Origin: Flammeovirgaceae bacterium 311
Lineage (GTDB): Bacteria; Bacteroidota; Bacteroidia; Cytophagales; Cyclobacteriaceae
Direction of reading: 5' to 3'
Length of the DNA stretch: 64,000 nt
Assembly (NCBI GenBank): GCA_000597885.1
Contig: CP004371.1
Location: 5,212,001-5,276,000 of the forward strand
How positions within the stretch are numbered: the first letter of the stretch is position 1; the number at the start of each line of letters is the position of its first letter. Below the pieces are notes generated by a model. It was given only the letters and a program-made list of their open reading frames with translations. It was not told the origin of the DNA and did no database searches. This document shows, piece after piece, positions 58,346-64,000 of this stretch. The position numbers and the translations under genes are program-made.

Positions 58346-58750
58346 CTATGTTAAACAGCTGCTCATCCATACATGGATCTGCCCTAAGCTAATGAATACT
58401 TTTACTAGACTATCTACTAAGACCGCATTATATTTATACAGCAAGGCCTTATTGCTGTATATCCAGATAGGACTGTCTTCTTTCGCAGCGCTTTCTTCTA
58501 CTACCGCCAAGGATTGGTCTTGTATCATGTATAAACGCTGCCCCACACGTTCTTGAATGAAACGCCGAAATAAAACATTCTGCTGACTTGCTTGAAACCC
58601 CTGCTGAAGGTAGTAAGACCGATGTCCTTCTGGCAGGCTATCAATAAATTCCATAAAGTGCTCCTCTAGAGGACCTTGTGCGATTACTTTGTAGTATTCG
58701 TGAATAGTACTTACACGAGAAGGTGAAGGTGCCGCGAAAGGAGGAGTCAT
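58346..58750 (-). CDS. Small uncharacterised protein, paralogue of 60081 gene
   Basis: A 134-residue soluble protein. The core YYKVIAQGPLEEHFMEFIDS then LPEGHRSYYLQQGFQASQQN then VLFRRFIQERVG matches, motif by motif, the gene at 60081 (YYQLLHEEPQQEHFAYFLAS, LPEDLQSYYLKKGFKASKQS, TLFIRFILEYAG). The C-terminal half is specific to this copy and ends in a hydrophobic stretch. The MTPPFAAPSPSR start is short and uncertain. No known domain is recognised. Confidence 0.7.
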   Translation of the reverse strand: MTPPFAAPSPSRVSTIHEYYKVIAQGPLEEHFMEFIDSLPEGHRSYYLQQGFQASQQNVLFRRFIQERVGQRLYMIQDQSLAVVEESAAKEDSPIWIYSNKALLYKYNAVLVDSLVKVFISLGQIHVWMSSCLT

Positions 58751-59156
58751 TCATCAGAGGTTGGTATTGAGCTACAAAGCTACCTGTCAAGTAAGAATAA
58801 TGGATGATGTCAGTTTTAAGAAATCATTACCTGATATGTTGTGCTGGACACTCGCCTATGTCATGGTCCCTGTGGTGAGGCTATATTTTTGCGAGTGCGA
58901 AGTTATTGTTGGTTTCTTAAATACAACTTAGTGAAAGCTTAATCCATTTCTGTTGGTCTGCCAATCTTAAATACGAAGCTTTGTTGTGGTGGAGGTTACT
59001 GCTTAACAGATTACATGCCCAGCCCTAGTTGAGCACCTTTGTCATGATTGCACAGCGTATTTCTAAGTGTAGCCGTGCCAACAAGGATGGACCCTTTCCT
59101 TTGCAAAAGTACCCCAATTTTTTTTTGAGACTACCTATATAAATAACATAGCGATC
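58751..59156. other. Non-coding spacer, no gene seen
   Basis: About 400 bp upstream of the small coiled-coil gene. A TTTG at 59100-59103 is the only promoter-like element noticed. Confidence 0.35.
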
Positions 59157-59423
59157 ATGAACGAAGAACTGATGGAACGCATTCTCAATAAGCTGAATGC
59201 AATAGAAGGCCAGCTGCAGCAGGTTAGTTCTAAAGTTGATAGCGCCCAACAGGAGATTAACAAGCTCAGTGAAAAGTGGAAGGAGTACACGATGGATGAT
59301 GTTGTGAGCAGGCTTAAACACGTAAACATCACCCTGAATAGCATAGAGGCAGCCATGGACGAAGTGACCCAAAATCAAGCAATAAAAGCAATCACAGGTA
59401 TTGAGTGCCTTCTACATTTTTAA
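59157..59423 (+). CDS. Small coiled-coil protein
   Basis: An 88-residue protein, highly helical with heptad-like spacing: MERILNKLNAIEGQLQQVSS, KVDSAQQEINKLSEKWKEYT, then DDVVSRLKHVNITLNSIEAA. No signal peptide or membrane helix. A perfect 16-bp terminator hairpin follows at 59501, which supports a real transcript. Function unknown; it may form homo- or hetero-oligomers. Confidence 0.65.
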   Translation: MNEELMERILNKLNAIEGQLQQVSSKVDSAQQEINKLSEKWKEYTMDDVVSRLKHVNITLNSIEAAMDEVTQNQAIKAITGIECLLHF

Positions 59424-59500
59424 TCAGCTTTTTAATAGAAATACGTTAGTGGTGCACAATTACCTGCCCCTGATCTTTTTTAAATCCTCTTCATAGCGTC

Positions 59501-59537
59501 ACAGAAAAAGCCAGCTTCTTGAGCTGGCTTTTTCTGT
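59501..59537 (+). terminator. Rho-independent terminator
   Basis: A perfect 16-bp stem (ACAGAAAAAGCCAGCT with its complement) around the loop TCTTG, including a T run. Confidence 0.88.
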
Positions 59538-59607
59538 GTTAACCAAATGCTGTGCCATCTTCTTCTTGTCTTTACCGTATATCATATTAGAATATGGTTA
59601 ATCTTCT

Positions 59608-59907
59608 ATGGAAGCATGCGGTTCAACTTCTGTGCCTGAAAATCTCCTTTCTGCTTCTGTGCTGTCAGCAGTTGCAGAGGCTATCGAGAAACACTTCGGC
59701 AAACCAATAAACTATCCAGGCCGAAAAGCAAATGATGTTCAGCCGGAGGAACCTGCTAAAGTTGCGATGGCTGTTGCGTACACAAACCTGTTGATAGATG
59801 ATTCGCATATAGCAACGCAATACCATATAAAGATGCTGCAAAGCTATTTCACCGTAGAAGAAATTCACGCTTTAACCCAATTCATCAGAGAAAAAGCGAT
59901 GCTCTAA
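59608..59907 (+). CDS. Small uncharacterised protein
   Basis: A 99-residue protein (LSAVAEAIEKHFGKPINYPG, VAMAVAYTNLLIDDSHIATQ, FTVEEIHALTQFIREKAM). It is predicted mostly alpha-helical and soluble. I do not recognise the family. The codon pattern and length are gene-like and its start is an ATG; no clear promoter or neighbour partner. Confidence 0.55.
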   Translation: MEACGSTSVPENLLSASVLSAVAEAIEKHFGKPINYPGRKANDVQPEEPAKVAMAVAYTNLLIDDSHIATQYHIKMLQSYFTVEEIHALTQFIREKAML

Positions 59908-60080
59908 AGGTACAATAGCCCTAATAAGTTTTATTAGTAGAAACTAAACGGTATACTGCTGTGAAACTTACTGTCCATGGTAGAGCAGGTAACATTAGTA
60001 AAGGGGAAATTATTTTGGCTGAAAAGGTCTAGCAGTTTTTTTAAAGCTTACTGATGCTAAGCTAAGTGGATTTCAAATAA

Positions 60081-60413
60081 TCAGGCAGACCTTCTTATTT
60101 GTTTTAGTAAGGTTTCCTGATAGCTATCCTGCTCCTGCCACAATCTATATCCTGCTATATCGAGCCGCTCTTTAAGAAAGGAGTCCATAGGGATACCAGC
60201 ATATTCTAAAATGAATCGAATGAATAGTGTGCTTTGCTTGCTTGCCTTGAATCCTTTTTTAAGATAATAAGATTGAAGATCTTCCGGAAGTGACGCTAGG
60301 AAGTAAGCAAAATGCTCTTGCTGGGGTTCTTCATGCAAAAGCTGGTAGTATTCTTTGCTGCTTTGTATTATTTTGATAAGCAGTGCCAGCGTATCTTTGG
60401 AGGAGTTATTCAT
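60081..60413 (-). CDS. Small uncharacterised protein, paralogue of 58346 gene
   Basis: A 110-residue soluble protein sharing the core EHFxxFxxSLPExxxSYYLxxGFxAS with the 58346 gene, preceded by a helical start NNSSKDTLALLIKIIQSSKE. The two cores are about half identical by eye. The C-terminal ends differ. No domain is recognised. Two copies within 2 kb suggest a duplication with divergence. Confidence 0.7.
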   Translation of the reverse strand: MNNSSKDTLALLIKIIQSSKEYYQLLHEEPQQEHFAYFLASLPEDLQSYYLKKGFKASKQSTLFIRFILEYAGIPMDSFLKERLDIAGYRLWQEQDSYQETLLKQIRRSA

Positions 60414-60677
60414 TTATAGAAGTAGTTTCTGAATTTATCCAAAGTTATCCTTCTGATAATAAGCAAACATGCCGTGAGCTTTAACAAATTGTTAATGAGG
60501 GGGTCTAAGTAATTTTTTCATGCATTTTGCATTATTATAATCTTATCGTGATGCCTGTGCTGATAATGTCCTACCATTATGATTTAACCATATGTTAACA
60601 CACTTAACTTGGTGGTCACAGAACAAGTCCAGACCTTGAAGGATAATTTTTCTAAAAAATCAACTAAAACTTCATGT

Positions 60678-61508
60678 ATGAAAACGGCACTGCTCCTGGT
60701 TGCTTTTCAGGATATTTTCTTCAAAAACAAAGGCAGCCATTACACGAAAGATGTTCAAAAGAGTGCCAAAGCTACCGAAAAGCTGCTGGAACATTTCCGG
60801 GAGCATAAGCTGCCAGTTATCCATGTCAAGCAAATGGGCAAACTCGATAACCTATCTGCTGAAAAGTTGCTTACCTATGAGCTGTTAGAGCCAAGAACAG
60901 ATGATCAAACCCTGATTACTGGTGAAGTAAATGCCTTTGCTGATCAGAAACTGGAAGAATTATTAAAGGGTGTTGAGGCTACCCATTTGTTAGTGGCGGG
61001 ATTAGCGGTAGAAAAATTTTTGGTAGCCACCCTCCAGGCTGCAAAATCCTTAAACTACAGCTGTACTGTAGTGCAAGATGCCTGTGCAGTCAGCAAACTA
61101 AAGTTAGGGGGTGAGAAGATAAAATCAGCAATGGCACACAAGGTGGTCATGGCAGTGCTGAATAGTTATGGTGTAGAAATAACGACTGCCAAGGACTATA
61201 TAAAAGCGGAAGAAAAGCAAAAGAAAAAGCTTAAAAAGGAGATGGCTAGGCAGGAGGCAGCTTTTGAGGCTGCTAAGGCAGCCCTGGAAGCTGCCGAGGC
61301 TAATCTGAAGTTGCTCGAGTCTGGTTTAGAAAATAAATCAGCCCAAGTACAAAAGACTCCAAAAACAAAGAAGGGGGGCAAAAAGTCTAATGACATCGCT
61401 GGCACCAAGCCTGCGCCTGGCAAACCAGCTAAACGTAAGGCTAACACGAAAGCATCAGCCCCTGATGCTCCATCTAGTCAACCCAATACTGACGCGACGC
61501 TTGAGTGA
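60678..61508 (+). CDS. Isochorismatase-fold protein with altered active site and Ala/Lys-rich tail
   Basis: A 276-residue protein; the start at 60678 gives MKTALLLVAFQDIFFKNKGS. The cysteine-hydrolase (isochorismatase) fold is seen in PVIHVKQMGKL, ATHLLVAGLAVEKFLVATLQ and SCTVVQDACAVS. Compared with the family pattern, the catalytic Asp (usual VIDxQ) is replaced by Ala (LVAFQ) and the nucleophilic Cys (usual TDVCV) by Phe (VEKFL). The conserved catalytic Lys is not visible where expected (TLITGEVNAF). The fold seems kept without the usual chemistry. A coiled-coil (KKLKKEMARQEAAFEAAKAA) and a Lys/Ala/Pro-rich tail follow from about residue 175. It may be a pseudoenzyme that binds partners or nucleic acid. 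Confidence 0.75.
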   Translation: MKTALLLVAFQDIFFKNKGSHYTKDVQKSAKATEKLLEHFREHKLPVIHVKQMGKLDNLSAEKLLTYELLEPRTDDQTLITGEVNAFADQKLEELLKGVEATHLLVAGLAVEKFLVATLQAAKSLNYSCTVVQDACAVSKLKLGGEKIKSAMAHKVVMAVLNSYGVEITTAKDYIKAEEKQKKKLKKEMARQEAAFEAAKAALEAAEANLKLLESGLENKSAQVQKTPKTKKGGKKSNDIAGTKPAPGKPAKRKANTKASAPDAPSSQPNTDATLE

Positions 61509-61804
61509 TGATGATAAGAGGCTTTATTGATCTGCATTGATCCTTAGTCCTTATTCGTCTATTTCTCTTAAGCCAGTGACCTGGCGGCGAAGGCCTTTTG
61601 TGTAACATGAGTCGTGAATATCTTATGCTAGGGTAGGATACCAAAAGGTAACCCATTGGTAACTGTCGTTATGCTTGAAAATGGTGTTGCTACTAAGGAC
61701 TCGTAATTGATCTGGGGTTCCCTCTAAAGACTTTCTACCAATGTTGATGCAACAGGCACTGAACAGTCACTGCTGTGTTGGTGCTTTTTTGGAGGATATT
61801 TCTA

Positions 61805-62353
61805 ATGCTTTTTTTACCAGTTCCACCGGATGAGCCTTCCTCTTTGTCAAAGCTTCAGTACTACTGGGAGGATGAGGAAGATGAGCAGGGCCAACTGTTT
61901 GACCTTTACGAGGAAGAAAGTAAAGTAGCCACGCTTTTTATTCCTGTGGAGTGTATTCGTACAGTGCAAATCCGTCTTGGCAGCACTGTACTGGATTTAA
62001 AGGACTGTAGTTCTTTTTTTTCTCATTATTTGCTTTTGGCCAGTAAGGAAGGCGGGCAGACATTGGGCTATATAAAGAAGAATACCTATAAACCTACTGA
62101 AGGCACCATAAGCCTACAGAAGCAAACGTATGGCTGGAAGGCTTTACATCGCCCTGATGGTAGCCTGATGCTCATGGACTGGCATAAAAGAAAGCTGTTT
62201 ACCTATCATTACACAGATGACTTTGTGCGTTTAATGCTAAGTGATTATGGTCGGAATGATTTACAACTAATTCCACTTTTGTGCATTGGTTTATATTTGC
62301 TGCCCATCTGGCACAGCGCTAATGATACTGGCTTGCTTACTTTTAAGCTGTAG
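61805..62353 (+). CDS. Uncharacterised protein
   Basis: A 182-residue protein starting MLFLPVPPDEPSSLSKLQYY; I choose the ATG at 61805 over an upstream non-ATG in-frame start at 61775. It is acidic at the front (WEDEEDEQGQLFDLYEEESK) and has beta-like middle segments (VQIRLGSTVLDLKDCSSF, WKALHRPDGSLMLMDWHKRK). No signal peptide is apparent, but a hydrophobic helix lies near the end (LIPLLCIGLYLLPIW). No family recognised. It lies about 85 bp from the left end of an IS3 element. Confidence 0.6.
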   Translation: MLFLPVPPDEPSSLSKLQYYWEDEEDEQGQLFDLYEEESKVATLFIPVECIRTVQIRLGSTVLDLKDCSSFFSHYLLLASKEGGQTLGYIKKNTYKPTEGTISLQKQTYGWKALHRPDGSLMLMDWHKRKLFTYHYTDDFVRLMLSDYGRNDLQLIPLLCIGLYLLPIWHSANDTGLLTFKL

Positions 62354-62448
62354 CATACAAAATACTGTTTTTATGCGTTAAAAGAATTAGGCTTGACCAA
62401 GGGTAATCTAATGGGGCTTGGATTTGCAACAAAAAAGTGGGCAAAAGA

Positions 62449-63313
62449 TTAAGCAGCTAAAGGTTTAGATTTTAGTAGTTGCTCCATTTGTGCAGGTGTA
62501 CGATATCCCAGGCTGGAATGTAGCCTTGTTCTATTGTACCAGATTTCGATAAATTCGAAGATTTCCATAGCGGCAGCCTTCTGGTTCATGAATTTGTTTC
62601 CATAGATACATTCTGTTTTCAGGGTCTTAAATCGGACCGCCGAAGCGGAAACTCTCTGCCACGGCATTGTCCCAGCAATTGGCTTTTCTACTCATGCTCT
62701 GGCGGATCAAGGGGGTAACCCTAAGCTCTTTTCTAAACTCATCACAGGCGTACTGCACCCCTCTGTCAGAGTGGAAGATAAGCTTCTGAACAACGGGTCT
62801 GTTTTTTAAAGCCATCTTCAAAGCAGCTATAGTAGTGTCTTTAGCTTTCATGGTATCGCTTAAGGCCCAGCCGACCACTTTTCTATCTGCTAAATCAAGG
62901 ATTACCGTAAGATAAAGCCATCCAGCTAAGGTTCTTATATAGGTGATATCCGACACCCATGCCTGGCCTGTGGCAGCTGCTGTAAAGTTACGGTCCAGCA
63001 GATTTTCACTCACCGCAAAGCTATGCCTGGAATCAGTTGTAGTCTTGAACCTTCTTTTCATTTTGGCCCTGATGTTTGCCTGCTTCATTAATCTGGCTAC
63101 TCTGGGCCTGGAGACATACACATGTTTGCCTTTCAGGGCTTTGTATATCCTGGGGCTACCATAGCGTTGCCTACTTTTCTTATGCTCCTGCCTGATCAAA
63201 GATAGTATCTGTTGATTCTGCTGCTTTCTCTTTGATGCAGGTCGTTTCAACGAAGCATAGTAACCGCTTTTGCTCACTTTAAAGACTTTGCACATCCTCT
63301 CAACGGGAAACAT
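62449..63313 (-). pseudogene. IS3 transposase orfB, broken by a 16-nt insert
   Basis: An rve-type transposase. It begins around MFPVERMCKVFKVSKSGYYA and carries the DDE core: first Asp in AWVSDITYIRTLAGWLYLTV, second in IFHSDRGVQYACDEF, and Glu in DNAVAESF. At 62632-62647 a 16-nt insert breaks the frame; beyond it the second frame continues FKTLKTECIYGNKFMNQKAA to LHSSLGYRTPAQMEQLLKS. If the insert is removed the protein is complete, so the damage may be recent. Confidence 0.82.
62632..62647 (-). repeat. GC-rich mini-insert, 16 nt
   Basis: On the minus strand CGCTTCGGCGGTCCGA is inserted between the AESF and FKTLK codons of orfB, an otherwise conserved position. It shares CGCnnCGGCGGnCCGn with the 16-mers in the first IS3 element. 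Confidence 0.7.
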
Positions 63314-63327
63314 TGAGCTATGAGAGC

Positions 63328-63657
63328 TTATAAACCTGTAGACTTCCCGTCTCCCCTGGAGAAGATGCTTATTGCCTTTTTTAAGATGCGGGGGGCCGCC
63401 CCATCCCTTTCCATCTCCACATCTCTAAGCTGCTTCTGGAGCCCTGCTATCTCTGCTTCTTCTGGAGTATGTTTGGGCTTGCCATGGCCAGAGAAGCTGC
63501 CTTCTCCCTTATCTAAAAACTCCTTACGCCAGCGGGAAATGAGCTCCGGGCGAATTCCAAGCTCCGCTGCCAGTTCACTGAAGTTCTCTCTGTTCTGGCT
63601 GAGCTCCACGGTCATCAGCTTAAACTCCTTATCAAATTTTCTTCTTTCTTTGGACAT
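63328..63657 (-). CDS. IS3 transposase orfA with in-frame GC-rich insert
   Basis: A 109-residue orfA-type helix-turn-helix protein: RRKFDKEFKLMTVELSQNRE, FSELAAELGIRPELISRWRK, then a leucine-zipper-like AEIAGLQKQLRDVEMERD. The usual DVEMERD-ILKKAI is split by GAAPR, five residues encoded by a 15-nt insert at 63388-63402. Being in frame, it does not stop the protein but lengthens the helix before the frameshift site. Confidence 0.78.
   Translation of the reverse strand: MSKERRKFDKEFKLMTVELSQNRENFSELAAELGIRPELISRWRKEFLDKGEGSFSGHGKPKHTPEEAEIAGLQKQLRDVEMERDGAAPRILKKAISIFSRGDGKSTGL
63388..63402 (-). repeat. GC-rich mini-insert, 15 nt, in frame
   Basis: GCGGGGGGCCGCCCC on the plus strand interrupts the MERD-ILKK junction of orfA and encodes GAAPR on the minus strand. 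GGGG-CGG-CCCC can form a hairpin. Confidence 0.6.
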
Positions 63658-63719
63658 AGCGTTAAGTTATTGGTTTTTCGCTTAACTTATCGTCCACTCA
63701 AATGTAGCAGCTCCAGTTC

Positions 63720-63734
63720 GGGGCGGCCGCCGCC
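63720..63734. repeat. GC-rich segment near IS110 left end
   Basis: GGGGCGGCCGCCGCC contains the perfect palindrome GGCGGCCGCC within otherwise AT-balanced sequence. It resembles the IS mini-inserts, but there is no reading frame here to prove an insertion. Confidence 0.35.
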
Positions 63735-63789
63735 TTTAGCTTTGGGAGGTAGTACAAAACCAAGATAGGCAGTAGTATCTTTAAAACAT

Positions 63790-63926
63790 ACCGGCTTAGG
63801 TGAACTATGGCCGCCGCTGGATAAGATCCTACCCGCGATTTAGTACCTAAGCCGGTTGATAAGGACAAGCTTCAAATAGAAATTCAGGCTTAAGGCCTAA
63901 TAGCAAGGTTTTGAAAGTGTCCCTAT
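63790..63926 (+). ncRNA. Candidate IS110 bridge RNA (two stem-loops)
   Basis: Two consecutive long stem-loops lie in the leader of an IS110-type transposase. The first has a perfect 12-bp stem, ACCGGCTTAGGT (63790-63801) with ACCTAAGCCGGT (63845-63856), enclosing 43 nt. The second, starting at about 63858, pairs GATAAGGACA with TGTCCCTATC (one mismatch), with further pairing CTTCAAA/TTTGAA and an inner GGCTTAAGGCC. Two tandem loops upstream of the gene are the layout of the target- and donor-binding loops of IS110 bridge RNAs. This is inference from structure and position only. Confidence 0.5.
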
Positions 63927-63956
63927 CCTTTTTGATTTATCCTTAAAAGTGAAGTT

Positions 63957-64000
63957 ATGAAATTTTCTTTTTTCATCGGGGTAGACATTAGCAAAAAGAC
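63957..64000 (+). CDS. IS110-family transposase, N-terminal fragment
   Basis: The first 14 codons (MKFSFFIGVDISKK) are visible before the right edge. F-x-GVDISK is the start of the RuvC-like DEDD domain of IS110 transposases, with the first catalytic Asp in GVD. The gene runs out of the window, so the rest of the domain and the Tnp20 serine domain cannot be checked. Confidence 0.75.
   Translation, partial: MKFSFFIGVDISKK

Larger units (their letters stand above)
62438..63696 (-). mobile_element. Second IS3-family insertion sequence
   Basis: Terminal inverted repeats are TGGGCAAAAGATTAAGC at 62438 and TGGACGATAAGTTAAGC read inward from 63696 (12 of 17 match), giving 1259 bp. orfA (63328-63657) and orfB (from about 63313) are in the usual overlapping arrangement, with an A-rich slippery stretch near 63380. 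Two GC-rich inserts interrupt it: one in frame within orfA and one frame-breaking within orfB. No target duplication is seen. It is a different subgroup from the element at 29235. Confidence 0.82.

Noticed and set aside
59025-59378. 117-codon minus-strand frame
   Set aside because: Antisense to the small coiled-coil gene, which has a proper terminator and heptad pattern.

Overview
The window is a piece of a Bacteroidetes chromosome, most likely from the order Cytophagales. The signs are short-form prolyl-tRNA synthetase, the paired short-chain threonine dehydrogenase and Kbl, the folP-cdaA and DUF1599/BT_3928-type gene pairs, type IX secretion C-terminal domains, a hybrid two-component regulator, and promoters of the Bacteroidetes form TTTG-N(19-21)-TAnnTTTG. 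I see no CRISPR array and no rRNA.

Positions 1-25250 are ordinary chromosome. In order they hold a polysaccharide flippase fragment, an enoyl-CoA hydratase, three secreted T9SS proteins (two of them recent duplicates), the threonine-to-glycine pathway, and two envelope proteins. These are followed by c-di-AMP synthase with dihydropteroate synthase, a DUF1599/DoxX/permease/shikimate kinase run, a FadL-like porin with a disordered lipoprotein, proS, NfeD with FloA, a thiolase, and a Bat (von Willebrand/TPR) operon.

Positions 25356-47760 look like an accessory island. It begins at a tRNA-Ser/tRNA-Pro pair and ends at an imperfect direct copy of the tRNA-Pro 3' end plus its terminator. Inside are a degraded IS1182-type transposase, an orphan MacB/FtsX-type permease, a broken IS3-family element, a LacI regulator, and a hemicellulose-degradation cluster (two GH43, GH51, GH95, two CE1-type esterases) followed by a convergent hybrid two-component system regulator. 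No SusC/SusD pair is present, so this is not a complete polysaccharide utilisation locus.

Positions 48000-62400 carry a DUF4386/Crp/oxidoreductase group, then a loose phosphate-related group (secreted PhoD phosphatase, HAMP-GAF receptor, choice-of-anchor I lipoprotein, Na/Pi transporter). After these come several small unknown proteins, including two paralogues, and an isochorismatase-fold protein that lacks the usual catalytic residues. The window ends with a second IS3-family element and the left end of an IS110-family element. The IS110 leader can fold into two consecutive long stem-loops, as expected for a bridge RNA.

The most unusual signal is a set of 14-16 nt GC-rich, hairpin-prone inserts that interrupt transposase genes of two different IS3-family elements and probably the IS1182 remnant. 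Two copies are identical and a third differs by one base. I saw none in ordinary genes of the window. They are either a miniature mobile sequence or an artefact of repeat assembly, and this can be tested directly.
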